In this document: one piece after another, positions 24,530-35,872 of the stretch | Layout: each line of letters begins with the position of its first letter | Position numbering within the stretch: position 1 is the stretch's first letter | From: Ursus arctos | Lineage: Eukaryota; Chordata; Mammalia; Carnivora; Ursidae | Direction: 5' to 3' | DNA: 64,000 nt | Assembly (NCBI RefSeq): GCF_023065955.2 | Contig: NW_026622797.1 | Coordinates: 56,975,689 to 57,039,688, forward strand | Position numbers and translations under genes: made by a program | The notes under the pieces: model-generated | Seen by the model: only the letters and a program-made list of their open reading frames with translations | Told to the model about the DNA's origin: nothing | The model's database searches: none

Positions 24530-25600
24530 TGGGGTGGGATTTCTGCCACCAGAGGCTCCTTTGGTTGTCCCTTCTCCCATGGTTCCTCTGAGCATTAGTC
24601 CCATCCTTTGAAACAAAGTGGAAACAGCTTCCTCCCCACCTCCACTACACCCTGGGCTTGTGGTAGGAGTGGCAGCCTCTTACCACAGAGATGTCAGAAT
24701 CACCTTTGGGCATCCTTCTTTTCTTGTCTTGAATAATAGCACAGTTCACAACCAAATAATTACAGTCCAGTCCTATCAGGTCTAAGAAGCTCAACTGTCT
24801 TTTGTTTTCTGTTTCTTTTGGTCTCAGCCAGCAATGTGTTTCCACTGGTATAATCACATCTCTATTTCTGGCTTTTGTTGAGAGAGTTGATTAAGTCCAT
24901 GGTTCACACCCATACCAATCTCCTTAACCAATGCTTGGTTTTTCACATTCTTAGTATTGTCTTCTGAACAGCCTTCTCATTTTTTGTGCAGTTTTTTGTT
25001 GTTTCTGTTTTTTTAATAATATGGACAGGTTGAGAATTTTCAAATTTTTAAGGATCTGATTCCTTTCTGCTTAATAATTTCATCTTCAGTTCATCTCTCT
25101 CCTCTTGAATTTTATAATAAGCAATGTAGAAGAACCAAACTCCTCCTTTATCACATTTCTTAAGAATCTCCTTTGCTAAATATTCAATTTCATCACTTAT
25201 AAGTTCTACCTTCCACAAAACACTAAAAAATGAACACAGTTCAGCCAGGTTCTTTGCCACTTTATGAAAGGATGCCTTTCTTCCAGTTTCCAGTATCATA
25301 TTCTTCATTTCCATCTGAGATTTCATCAGAATGGCCCTTATTGTCCATACTTCTACTAACATTCTGCTCACGGTTACTTGGGTTTTCTCCCTAAGAAGAT
25401 AGAAACATTCTCTACAGCTCTCCTCTTTTCTCTGTGAGCTCTTACCAAAATCTCCTTTAAAAATCTGTTTTTGGCAATTTAGGCTTTTTCTAACATGCAC
25501 CTCAAAATTCTTCCAGCCTCTACTCACTACACAGTCCCAAAGTTGCCTCCACATTTTTAGGTATCTGTTATAGCAGCATTCCCAATCTAAGTACCAATTT
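24530..25600 (-). mobile_element. MaLR internal region (THE1/MST/MLT1-int type), minus strand
   Basis: On the minus strand, directly after the LTR at 25605-25948, the sequence reads AGAAATTGGTACTTAGATTG then GGAATGCTGCTATAACAG. I recall this as the conserved start of MaLR internal sequence (AGAAATTGGTACCAGAAGTGGGG-like). It contains a 168-codon uninterrupted frame (25048-25554). Homology is reasonable from about 25040 to 25600 and only presumed from 24530 to 25040. MaLRs are non-autonomous relatives of ERVL; this copy is ancient and has no matching second LTR in the window. Confidence 0.65.
25048..25554 (-). pseudogene. 168-codon open frame in the MaLR internal region
   Basis: An uninterrupted minus-strand frame beginning MWRQLWDCVVSRGWKNFEVH, rich in Lys, Glu, Trp and Cys. 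It corresponds to the gag-like portion of MaLR internal sequence. No zinc knuckle, protease or other catalytic motif is visible. Given the age of MaLRs an open frame this long is unusual but may be chance. It is called a relic, not a host gene, because no splice context, promoter or domain support is visible. Confidence 0.5.
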
Positions 25601-25604
25601 CTGT

Positions 25605-25948
25605 TTTAGCCATTCAGACTGTTATAATAGAGTACCATAGACCAGCTGGCTTATAAACCACAGAAATTCATTTCTCACAGTTCTGGATGCTGTAAGTCTG
25701 AGACCAGGGTGCCAGTAGAGCTGGGTTCTGGTGAGAGTCCTCTCTGGGACTGCAAATTGCCAACTTCTCACTGTATCCTCACTTGGCAAAAAGAAAGAGA
25801 GTGAAATCTCTGGGGTCTTTTATAAGAGCATTAATTATATTCATGAGGGCTCTACCTTCATGACCTAATCATTCTCCAAAGCCCCCTCCTCCTAATACCA
25901 TCACATTGGGAGCTGGAATTTCAATATATGAATTTAGTCCATAACACC
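25605..25948 (-). mobile_element. MaLR LTR (MLT1/MST-like), minus strand
   Basis: Contains the plus-strand complement of the classic LTR: TTATAAACCACAGAAATTCA near 25651, TCTCACAGTTCTGGATGCTG near 25673, CTCTACCTTCATGACCTAAT near 25850, and ACCATCACATTGGGAGCTGG near 25897. It is flanked on its left by internal sequence, so it is the 5' LTR of a minus-strand element. Confidence 0.85.
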
Positions 25949-26496
25949 ACTGAATTATTTCCTCCCTTCATAGTAATAAAGAAATTTCTATATCTCATGA
26001 GACCCGGTAATGATCTAATGGGAACTATGAACAAAAGCCCAGATGCCAGAGGATTGAAAGTATGTTGGGGTTTTTTTAATGCAATATGAAAGCAGTTTGG
26101 CTATAGTCTTATTAAAATTTGTGGATTTGTATGGAATTGCTCAAACTTCAAAATATACCAGAATATAGTCCTAAATTGTGATACAGAGGTACATGATTTC
26201 TGGAACATATCATGTGTAAGATGCCAGAAGATTCGATTGGGCACTAAATAAGCTAAAAACCAATTTCTGATTAGAAAATCTGTCTTCCATTTATTTTTCC
26301 TCCAATAACCAGAAGAATTTGTCAGCTTGTAACAATCTGTTTGAGATAAATAGACTAAAATAGAAGATTATCCCAAAGATCTGGAATTAGAAAGACAAGG
26401 AGTGGTTTGAATGTTACTAGCATTAAGAGCCTAACAATTACTACATAAGCAAAACATCATTTTAAACTCATCCCTTGTTTGGTGAAATACTCTTAA
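25949..26496. other. Unassigned interval
   Basis: No gene or recognisable element. Confidence 0.4.
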
Positions 26497-26513
26497 GAAT
26501 AGTTTTCTACACT

Positions 26514-26718
26514 GGGGCACTTGGGTAGCACAGTCAGTTAAGTGTCCAACTCTTGGTTTCAGCTCAGGTCATGATCTCAGGGTCGTGAGATCGAACCCCA
26601 TGTTGGGCTCTGCACCAAGCACAGAGTCTATTTAAGACTCTCTCTCCCTCTCCCTCTGTCCCTCCCCTCCCCTGCTCTCTCTTTCTCTCTCTTAAATAAA
26701 TAAATCTTTTTAAAAAAT
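26514..26718 (+). mobile_element. CAN-SINE with a 17-bp target duplication
   Basis: Plus-strand SINE with head GGGGCACTTGGGTAGCACAG and tail TAAATAAATAAATC. Perfect 17-bp duplication GAATAGTTTTCTACACT at 26497-26513 and 26719-26735. Confidence 0.98.
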
Positions 26719-26735
26719 GAATAGTTTTCTACACT

Positions 26736-27985
26736 ACTCATGACTAAACCTGCCTGCATGATACATGGACCTCCTTTGATGTTACTTCTCACCTATACTC
26801 TCACCTAGGCAGAGTTAGTCACTGATGCTAGTCTGAAGAAGAGATTTTGTTTTGAAAACTTGTAAGGTACCATTCTGAGTATCACTTGCATTTAGAAACA
26901 GAACAAACTGAAATGAAATCAAATGCCTGAATTTGAAAAAGAAAAAAACAACTCACCTTTCATTTTTGATGAAAGAATTATGAGTCATTTGCAAAATAAT
27001 TACCATGCTAGGCAACTTCAAAATAGATAAATTAATATGTTTCATAACAAACTAACCATATAAATACATACTCAAATAAATTTTATATACTCAAAGTCTT
27101 GGCAGTTGTTAGCCAAAGAGTTGGGTGGGAGATGTCCACTTTAGTGATATCCTGTGATAATGTATGCAATAAGATGTGAAAAGTTACAGCTCCACTTTTC
27201 TGCTGATTTACTACCACTCAAAAGGCTGACAGAATGTTGCACCCAAGGCATCAATATTAATCATCCCACAGCTGTTCTCAATTTACCTCTTGAGCTTCCC
27301 AAATGTTAATAGCATATACTAGTCCAGAATGGCAAAAAGTTTTAAGTAAAGATTTAAATATTTATTAGGAAAGATATAGATGACATTATAAGTTACAGAT
27401 TAAAGCAAAGAGATGGCCTTATATTTGAAAAAGGGCCTTGCACAAATTTCTGTTTTTTAAATTTGTCATAAACTACATACAGGCCTACAGTGTTTAAATA
27501 GAATTCTTTTATGTTTTAGATGCTGCTTATATGAATTTGTATAAGCATTTCCAGAAGACAGGAAATTCTTTGACAATTAGATGTCACAAGAACAGTTTTC
27601 CCAAACAAGTGAAAGTTTATTATTGCATAGGCTAATAAAAAAGAACTTGGCTTGTGGGCTTAGACTTTTCCTATGTACAAGCAGTCAAGCAGGAAAATGG
27701 AAAATTACCTTTTTCTTTTTCTTTTCTTTTTTTTTAGAAGATGACATAGTTTGTTCCTATCTCTATTTGTTTGCCCACTTAAATTTCCTTTAGGAATAGT
27801 GGGTAAGACGTTAAAAGAATAATTTTAAACTTAATTCCTTTGAATAAAGACTGTGAAAGAAAATTCAACACTGACCTCTCTCTCATCTACTGTGAGTTTA
27901 CAAGGCTCTAAATTAATTTTAGATACAAAAATTGATTATCTTCCAAAGTGGCGTTAAAAAGCCTTAGGGGAAAATAAAACCCTGG
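26736..27985. other. Unassigned interval
   Basis: No gene or identifiable element. A T-rich stretch lies near 27711-27737. Confidence 0.4.
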
Positions 27986-28107
27986 GGTGGTAGATAACTT
28001 ACTTAATCTCTCTCTGAACTTTTCGTTTTCCAAGTCTATAAAATAAAAATAATATCACCTTCCTCATAAGAGTTGTTGTAGGATTAAATATGATAATTTA
28101 CATTTTT
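27986..28107 (+). repeat. MIR fragment
   Basis: CTATAAAATAAAAATAATATC followed by CTCATAAGAGTTGTTGTAGG and ATTAAATATGATAA matches the 3' half of MIR (AAAATGGGGATAATAATACC...GGTTGTTGTGAGGATTAAAT). Confidence 0.65.
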
Positions 28108-28382
28108 AAAACCTGGATAGTCAACTTGTCTGGCATAAAAAGTATGGAATTGGAAATAAGAGTAAGTCCTAGCAAGAATGTATACAATGATGGTCTGCTT
28201 TCTTTGCTTGCTGGCTGACTGGCTAACTGAGAGGGAATAAATACTCCAAGCTCACTCTCTTGACTACTGATGTCCTGCAAGGCTCCTATTGTCCAACCAG
28301 AAGCCAGTGGACAAATTCTCCATGGATGTGATCCATATTAGATCAGCCTTGTGTAGAAGAGAAGGATTAAGAATGAATTTGG

Positions 28383-29446
28383 GAGGGAGGAGTTAAGATG
28401 GCGAAGCAGTAGGGGACCCCTTTTTCAGCTGGTCCCCTGAGTTGAGCTGGATAGGTACCAGACCAGCCTAAACAACACGGAATCAGCCTGAGACACAGGA
28501 AGATACATCTGGATCTCTACAAATGAATATCTCCAGTGCTGAGTATTGAGGTACGAAGCAGGGAGCCGTGAAACCCCGCACAGATATTGGAAGATAAACA
28601 GAAGGGGGACGGAGCCTCCGCTGTCGGGCGCTGGGAAGCGGTAGCCACCTGCTCGGGGGGAGCGGGCGGGCTTGCGGACCGGCACCCGCGAAATGGCAGA
28701 CTGAGACCGGGAGGTCCAGGAGCGCAGGGGCGGCTGGCAGCTGGCGGCATTAGAAACACAAAGGACAGAGACGCGCCAGCCCTGGAAGTGAGGGCAGGGA
28801 CACCGCGTGTGGGGCGCACATCCCGGGACGCTGCAGGGTTGAGCAGCACCAACAGAAACAGAGTTAAAGTGGCCAGAACATCAGTGGAGAATGGGCCGCA
28901 ATCCCTCTGTTCTGTGACAGAGGCTGAAATTCAGCCGCTGCTGCTCTGACTCTCAGAAGAGGCACAGCAAACCGCCAGGGAAAGCCGCCAGAGAACAAAA
29001 GCCTGGAAATACCGGCTCACAGCGTGCCCATCCCCATCCCCCCTCGCAGGGGACACGGAGACTCTACCCAAACAGGGTTGCCTGAGTATCCTCGCGGTAG
29101 GCCCCTCCCCAGAACACAGGTGGCAGGCTGAAAAATCAAGAAGCCCACAACCCGAGGCGCCTGGGTGGCGCAGTCATTGAGCACCTGTCTCCGGCTTAGA
29201 GCGTGATCCCGGCCTTCCAGAAAGGAGTCCCTCATCTGGCTCCTCCGCTGGGAGCCTACTTCTTCCTCTCCCACTCCCCCTCTTGTGTTCCCTCTCTCAC
29301 TGGTTGGCTCTCTGCCACATAAATAAATAAAAAAATCTTTAAAGAAGAAGCCCACATCCCTAAGATCCCTATAAAACAAGGGGCACGGCCTGGGACCCAG
29401 TCAATAATTTGGGCTCTGGACAACCCCGCAACCTCTCCTCATCAGA
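28383..29446 (+). promoter_or_regulatory. L1 5' UTR with CpG-rich internal promoter
   Basis: Begins GAGGGAGGAGTTAAGATGGC; the GATGGCG element resembles a YY1-type site used at L1 starts in other mammals. A strongly GC- and CpG-rich block at about 28600-28830 (for example GGGAGCGGGCGGG near 28658) is the only CpG-island-like sequence in the window. The SINE at 29150-29344 splits the downstream half. Family knowledge: L1 leaders drive sense and sometimes antisense transcription and are silenced by CpG methylation. Confidence 0.8.
29150..29344 (+). mobile_element. CAN-SINE in the L1 5' UTR
   Basis: Plus-strand SINE (GAGGCGCCTGGGTGGCGCAG head, AAATAAATAAAAAAATC tail). A 12-bp duplication AAGAAGCCCACA lies at 29138-29149 and 29345-29356. 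It must be younger than the host L1. Confidence 0.97.
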
Positions 29447-30352
29447 ATGACAAGAAGGAAAAGCGCCCCCCCCCAGCAAAGAAAAGACAGTGAGTCTGTG
29501 GCCTCTGCCACAAAATAATGGATATGGATGTAACCAAATTATCAGAAATGGAATTCAGAGTAACTATGGTCAAAATGATGAGTAGAATTGAAAAAAGTAT
29601 TAATGAAAAGGTTACTGAGAATATAGAATCCCTAAGGACAGAAATGAGAGCGAATCTGACAGAAAATAAAAATTCTATGAGCCAAATGCAGGAAAAACTA
29701 GAGGCTCTGACGGCCAGGGTCACCGAAGCAGAGGAACGTATTAGTGAATTGGAGGATGGGTTAATAGAGGAAAAAACGAAAATAGAAGCTGGTCTTAAAA
29801 AAATCCATGCCCAAGAAAGTAGGTTATGGGAGATTACTGACTCAATGAAACGATCCAATGTCAGAATCATCAGCATCCCCAAGAGGGTGGAAAAAAACAG
29901 AGGTCTAGAAGAGATATTTGAACAAATTGTAGCTGAAAATTTCCCTAATCTAGCGAGGGAAAACAAACATTCATGTCCAAGAGGCAGAGAGAACCCCTCC
30001 CAAGCTCAACCATGACAAACCTACGCCACGTCACGTCATAGTGCAAATCGCAAATATTAGATCCAAGGATACAATATTGAAAGCGGCCAGGGCAAAGAAA
30101 TTTCTCATGTACCAAGGCAAAGGCATCAGAATTACGTCAGGCCTGTCTACACAGACCTGGAATGAGAGAAAGGGTTGGGGGAGCATTTTTAAAGCTCTTT
30201 CAGAGAAAAACATGCAGCCAAGGATCCTTTATCCAGCAAGGCTGTCATTCAGAATTGATGGAGAGATAAAGACATTCCAGAATCACCAGTCATTAACCAA
30301 TTTCGTAACCATGAAACCAGCCCTACAGGAGATATTAAGGGGGGTTCTATAA
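29447..30352 (+). pseudogene. L1 ORF1 (RNA-binding chaperone), frameshifted
   Basis: ORF1p coats L1 RNA as a coiled-coil trimer. The start ATG at 29447 begins MTRRKSAPP and runs through a C9 run (29466-29474) to a TAA at 29516-29518. The main frame resumes at 29518 (starting MDMDVTKLSE) with a long heptad-like Glu/Lys/Leu region, typical of the coiled coil, and ends at 30015 after a second single-base shift near 29965. The C-terminal RNA-binding part continues in another frame (30041-30352), with the conserved ILYPARLSFRI segment at about 30221-30253, and stops at 30350-30352. Only about two small frame changes separate it from an intact frame. Confidence 0.9.
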
Positions 30353-30424
30353 AGGTAAAAAGGCCCCAAGAGTGATACGGAACAGAAAGTCACAACCGAT
30401 ACAAACAAACACTTTACTGGCAAC

Positions 30425-33400
30425 ATGGCATCATTAAAATTCTATCTCTCAGTTCTTAGTGTCAATAAATGGTTTAAATGCTCCCATAAAGTGCCACAGG
30501 GTTGCAGATTGGATAAAAAGGAATGACCCATCCATTTGCTGTCTACAAGAGACTCATTTTGAACCCAAGGATGCATTCAGACTGAGAGTAAGGGGATGGA
30601 GTACCATCTTTCATGCAAATGGACCTCAAAAGAAAGCTGGGGTAGCAATTCTCATATCAGATAGATTGGATTTTAAACTAGAGACTATAGTTAGAGACAC
30701 AGAAGGGCACTATATTATTCTTAAAGGAAGTATTCAACAAATGGATATGACAATTATAAATATATATGCCCCCAACAGGGGAGCAGCAAGATACACAAGC
30801 CAACTCTTAACCAAAATAAAGAGACATATAGATAAAAATACGTTAATAGTAGGGGACCTCAACACTCCACTATCAGAAATAGACAGAACACCCTGGCAAA
30901 AACTAAGCAAAGAATCAAAGGCTTTGAATGCCATACTTGATGAGTTGGACCTCATAGATATATATAGAACACTACACCCCAGAACCAAAGAATACTCATT
31001 CTATTCTAATGCCCATGGAACATTCTCAAGAATAGACCATGTTCTGGAACACAAAACAGGTCTCAACTGATACCAAAAGATTGAAATTATCCCCTGCATA
31101 TTCTCAGACCACAACGCTCTGAAATTGGAACTCAACCACAAGGAAAAATTTGGAAGAAACTCAAACACTTGTAGACTAAGAACCATCCTGCTCAGGAATG
31201 ACTCGATAAACCAGGAAATCAAAAATCAATTTAAACAATTTATGGAGACCAATGAGAATGAAAACACAATGGTCCAAAACCTATGGGGTACAGCAAAGGC
31301 AGCCCTAAGGGGGAAATACATAGCCATCCAAGCCTCACACAAAAGAATAGAAAAATCTAAAATGCAGTTTTTATATTCTCACCTCAAGAAGCTGGAACAG
31401 CTAAAGAGGGACAGGCCTAATCCACTCACGAGGAAGCAGTTGACCAACATGAGAGCAGAAATCAATGAATTAGAAACCAGAAGTACAGTAGAGCAAATCA
31501 ACAGGACTAGAAGCTGGTTCTTTGAGAGAATCAATAAAATTGACAGACCACTGGCAATACTTATCCAAGAGAAAAGAGAAAGGACCCAAATTATTAAAAT
31601 TATGAATGAAAAAGGAGAGGTCACGATGAACACCATTGAAATTGGAAGGATTATTAGAAACTATTATCAACAGCTATATGCCAAAAAACTAAGCAATCTG
31701 GAAGAGACGGAGGCCTTCCTGGAAACCTATAAACTACCAAGACTGAAACAGGAAGAAATTGATTTCTTAAACAGTCCAATTAATTATGAAGATATTGAGT
31801 CAGTGATAAACAACCTTCCAAATAACAAAACTCCAGGGCCGGATGGTTTTCCTGGGGAATTCTACCAAACATTCAAAGAAGAAATAATACCTATTCTGCT
31901 AAAGCTATTTCAAAAAATAGAAACAGAAGGAAAGCTACCAAACTCATTCTACAAGGCCAATACTACATTGATCCCCAAACCAGGCAAAGACCCCATCAAA
32001 AAGGAGAATTACAGACCGATTTCCCTAATGAACATGGACGCCAAAATCCTCAACAAGATCCTTGCTAATAGAATCCAACAGTACATTAAAAGGATTATCC
32101 ATCATGACCAAGTGGGATTCATACCTGGGATGAAGCGTGGTTCAACATTTGCAAATCGATCAGCGTGATACATCATATCAACAAGAAAAGACTCAGGAAA
32201 CATATGATCCTCTCAATTGATGCCAAAAAAGCATTTGACAAAATACAGCATCCTTTCCTGATTAAAACCCTTCAGAGTGTAGGAGTAGAGGGTACATTTC
32301 TCAATCTCATAAAAGCCATCTATGAGAAGCCTACTGCAAATATTATTCTCAATGGGGAAAAGCTGGAAGCCTTTCCCTTAAGATCAGGAACTCGACAAGG
32401 ATGCCCACTCTCGCCACTATTATTCAACATAATACTAGAAGTCCTTGGAACAGCAATCAGACGACAAAAAGGGATCAAAGGTATCCAAATCGGCAGAGAA
32501 GAAGTCAAAATGTCTCTCTTCGCAGATGACATGATACTCTATATGGAAAACCCAAAAGAAGCCACTCCCAAACTATTAGAAGTTATAGAGCAATTCAGTA
32601 ACGTGGCGGGATACAAAATCAATGCTCAGAAGTCAGTTGCATTTCTATACACGAATAACGAGACTGAAGAAAGAGAAATTAGGGAATCCATCCCATTTAC
32701 AATAGCACCAAAAACCATACGTTACCTTGGAATTAACGAGAGACGTAAAGGACCTATATTCTAGAAACTATAAATCACTCCTGAAAGACATTGAGGAAGA
32801 CATAAAAAGATGGAAAAATATTCCATGATCATGAATCGGAAGAATTAACATAGTTAAAATGTCCATGCTACCCAGAGCAATCTACACTTTCAATGCTATC
32901 GCGATCAAAATACCTAGGACATTTTTCAAAGAACTGGAACAAATAGTCCTTAAAAATTTATATGGAAACAGAAAAGGCCCCGAATCCCAAGGAACTGTTG
33001 AAAAGGAAAAACAAAGCTGGGGGCATCACAATGCCGCATTTCGAGCTGTACTACAAAGCTGTGATCACAAAGACAGCATGGTACTGGCACAAAAACAGAC
33101 ACATAGAGCAATGGAACAGAATAGAGAACCCAGAAATGGACCCTCGGCTCTTTGGGCAACTAATAAAGCAGGAAAAAACATCCGGTGGGAAAAAGACAGT
33201 CTCTTCAATAAATGGTGCTGGGAAAATTGGACAGCTACATGCAAAAGAATGAAACTTGAACACTCTCTCACACCATACACAAAAATAAACTCCAAATGGA
33301 TGAAAGACCTCGATGTGAGACAGGAATCCATCAAAATTCTAGAGGAGAACATAGGCAGCAACCTCTACGACATCGGCCACAGCAACCTTTTTCATGACAC

Positions 33401-34233
33401 ATCCCCAAAGGCAAGAGAAACAAAAGATAAAATGAACTTATGGGACTTCATCAAGATAAAAAGCTTCTGCACAGCCAAAGAAACAGTCAAAAAAACTAAG
33501 AGGCAGCCCACGGAATGGGAGAATATATTTGCAAATGACACTACAGATAAAGGACTGGTATCCAAGATCTACAAAGAACTTCTCAAACTCAATACACGAG
33601 AAACAAATAAATCAAAAAATGGGCAGAAGATATGAACAGACACTTTTCCAATGAAGACATACAAATGGCTAACAGACACATGAAAAAATGTTCAAAATCA
33701 TTAGCCATCAGGGAAATTCAAATCAAAACCACACTGAGATACCACCTTACGCCAGTTAGAATGGCAAAAATAGACAAGGCAAGAAACAACAATTGTTGGA
33801 GAGGATGTGGAGACAGGGGATCCCTCCTACATTGTTGGTGGGAATGCAAGTTGGTACAGCCATCTGGAAAACAGTGTGGAGGTCCCTTAAAAAGTTAAAA
33901 ATTGAGCTACCCTATGACCCAGCCATTGCACTACTGGGTGTTTACCCCAAAGATACAGATGTAGTGAAGAGAAGGGCCATATGCACCCCAATGTTCATAG
34001 CAGCAATGTCCACAATAGCTAAATCGTGGAAGGAGCCGAGATGCCCTTCAACAGATGACTGGATTAAGAAGTTGTGGTCCATATATACAATGGAATATTA
34101 CTCAGCTATCAGAAAGAACGAATTCTCAACATTTGCTGCAACATGGACGGCACTGGAGGAGATAATGCTAAGTGAAATAAGTCAAGCAGAGAAAGACAAC
34201 TATCATATGATTTCTCTCATCTATGGAACATAA
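30425..34233 (+). pseudogene. L1 ORF2 (endonuclease/reverse transcriptase), several breaks
   Basis: The APE-type endonuclease is almost complete at 30459-31070. Motifs visible in order: NGLN, QETH, IYAPN, GDLNTP, SRIDHV, with SDHN after the stop. A nonsense change CGA to TGA (31068-31070) lies just before SDHN; the frame then continues to 32168. The RT domain starts with QVGFIPG (about 32110) and holds the catalytic box FADD at 32519-32530 (frame 32165-32764). Small deletions shift the frame near 32160, 32735, 32960 and 33165. The C-terminal cysteine knuckle CX3CX7HX4C is intact at 33794-33847, and the frame ends at 34231-34233. Expected length about 1,270 residues; no single frame spans it. 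Confidence 0.93.
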
Positions 34234-34525
34234 GAACTGGGATGATCGGTAGGGGAAGAAAGGGATAAAGAAAGGGGGGTAATCAGAAGGGGGAATGAAA
34301 CATGAGAACTATGGACTATGAGAAACAAACTGAGGGCCTCAGAGGGGAGGGGGGTGGGGGAATGGGATAGACCAGTGGTGGGTAGTAAGGAGGGCACGTA
34401 TTGCATGGTGCACTGGGTGTTATACGCAACTAATGAATCATCGAGCTGTACATCGGAAACCGGGGGTGTACTGTATGGTGACTAACATAATATAATAAAA
34501 AATAATTAAAAAATAATTTTAAAAA
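34234..34525 (+). terminator. L1 3' UTR, polyadenylation signal and A-tail
   Basis: Holds a G-rich polypurine stretch (GGGGAGGGGGGTGGGGGAAT near 34343), a conserved GCACTGGGTGTTATACGC segment, and AATAAA at 34494-34499, followed by an A-rich tail interrupted by TT. The G-rich stretch could form a quadruplex, as described for L1 3' UTRs in other mammals. Confidence 0.85.
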
Positions 34526-34539
34526 AAGAATGAATTTGG

Positions 34540-35655
34540 AAGGGCAAATGGAAGATACCTGGCACATTACCTTTTTCATTGATGTTTCTTTAATACCATG
34601 AAGATTGGATATAACGCTTTACAACTTTTATAAAATTCTTTATTACTTCTACCATCAACTTCCCACACCACAACTCCTACACCACACTACCTTCTTCCAA
34701 ATTACCAGAAACAAACAAAAAAATTGCTCTGGAAATCAGCTCTAGCCTTTCCCTCTTCCCTTTCATGACAGCCCAGCAATGGCAGAAATCTTCCCAGAGG
34801 TGATGCATAGGGAAGAAAATAAGTCAACAATTTTGATATCCTCTTTCCCTGTTAAGGGGTAGAGGAAGGCTCAGAATATTCATATGATAATTTTTCTCAG
34901 TATAATTGCATAAGTCTTCTCACAGCTATTTTGCTTTTTGTCTGCTCACTGTTTTTCCCACTGCTGTTAAAGTAATTACCTTAAATACAAATTTGATTTT
35001 ATCATTTTTTACAAAACATTTCAATAATTTTTGCCATAAAATAAAATAAAAACAAAAACAAAAGCACACATACACACGCAATTCTCCACCAGGCCCCCTT
35101 TATAATAGTGATATTGCTGGTCTTGTTATCAAGAGGTATAGACTAATTCCTTTGCTCTTAGGAATCCTGTCACCTTCCGTGAATGAGCCTACACTGCTCT
35201 GCCGGGTAATGAAAGACACTTGGCCCAACATTCTCTGTCACTCCACCTAATAGCCAGGCAACCACCAGACACATGAGTAAGGCCATCCCACCCAGACAAC
35301 CACCCATAGCAAGTCTAGTCAAGTTCAGTGGGGCCTAGGACAGATCAGTATTATTAGCCAGTAAAACCTTTGGCTCATATTAATAAGTGGCTATTAGTTT
35401 AAGCCATGAAGTTTTGGGATTGTCTATTATGCTACAACTGAAAATTGATAAATTTCCCATCATGCATAATATTAAAAATTTGAACTTCTTATATGACAAT
35501 AAGACCCTTCACAAAGCTTAATATAAATGTCCAGCTTTATACTCTGATCTCTAAACCTATCTGTATTACAGTTTAGCCCTTAGAGTCTAATCAGTGTTCT
35601 GCAATCAAGTGTACAGTTTCATACCTCTGTGTTTTGCACATAAGCTGGAAAACAG
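34540..35655. other. Unassigned interval
   Basis: No gene seen. A short A-rich run with AAAAC repeats lies near 35037-35062. Confidence 0.45.
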
Positions 35656-35872
35656 AAAAGAAAATAGGAACTAACATGTACAGAATGCTTACAATTTCCC
35701 AAGATTTTTACATGTGCCTGCCATTTTTACATACCTTAACAATAACTCGGTAAAGTTGTAGTTATCCCCATTTTATAGATTGAAACACTGTGGCACAAAA
35801 AGATGAGACTTCTCAAAGCTATAAAACTAACAAGTGATAGATCTATATGATTTCAAAGTCCATGATCTTTCT

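Larger units (their letters stand above)
28383..34525 (+). mobile_element. Full-length young-looking carnivoran L1 (about 6.1 kb)
   Basis: Complete LINE-1: CpG-rich 5' UTR, ORF1 (29447-30352), a short spacer, ORF2 (30425-34233), 3' UTR and A-tail. A perfect 14-bp duplication AAGAATGAATTTGG flanks it at 28369-28382 and 34526-34539. Compared with the L1 at 5780-12194 the reading frames are far better kept: long stretches with only small indels, plus one clear C-to-T nonsense change in ORF2. A CAN-SINE lies in the 5' UTR (29150-29344). It is unlikely to be active itself because both frames are broken, but its promoter may still be intact apart from the SINE. Confidence 0.96.

Noticed and set aside
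24645..24857. 70-codon minus-strand frame next to the MaLR ORF
   Set aside because: Probably degraded MaLR internal DNA; too short and without a recognisable domain.
28587..28949. GC-rich 120-codon frame and CpG-rich block read as the first exon and CpG island of a host gene
   Set aside because: Position and sequence place it in the L1 5' UTR, between the insertion site and ORF1.
30459..32168. Long plus-strand open frames that might be taken for host genes
   Set aside because: They carry L1 endonuclease and reverse-transcriptase motifs (QETH, GDLN, SDHN, QVGFIPG) and lie inside an L1 with its own target duplication.
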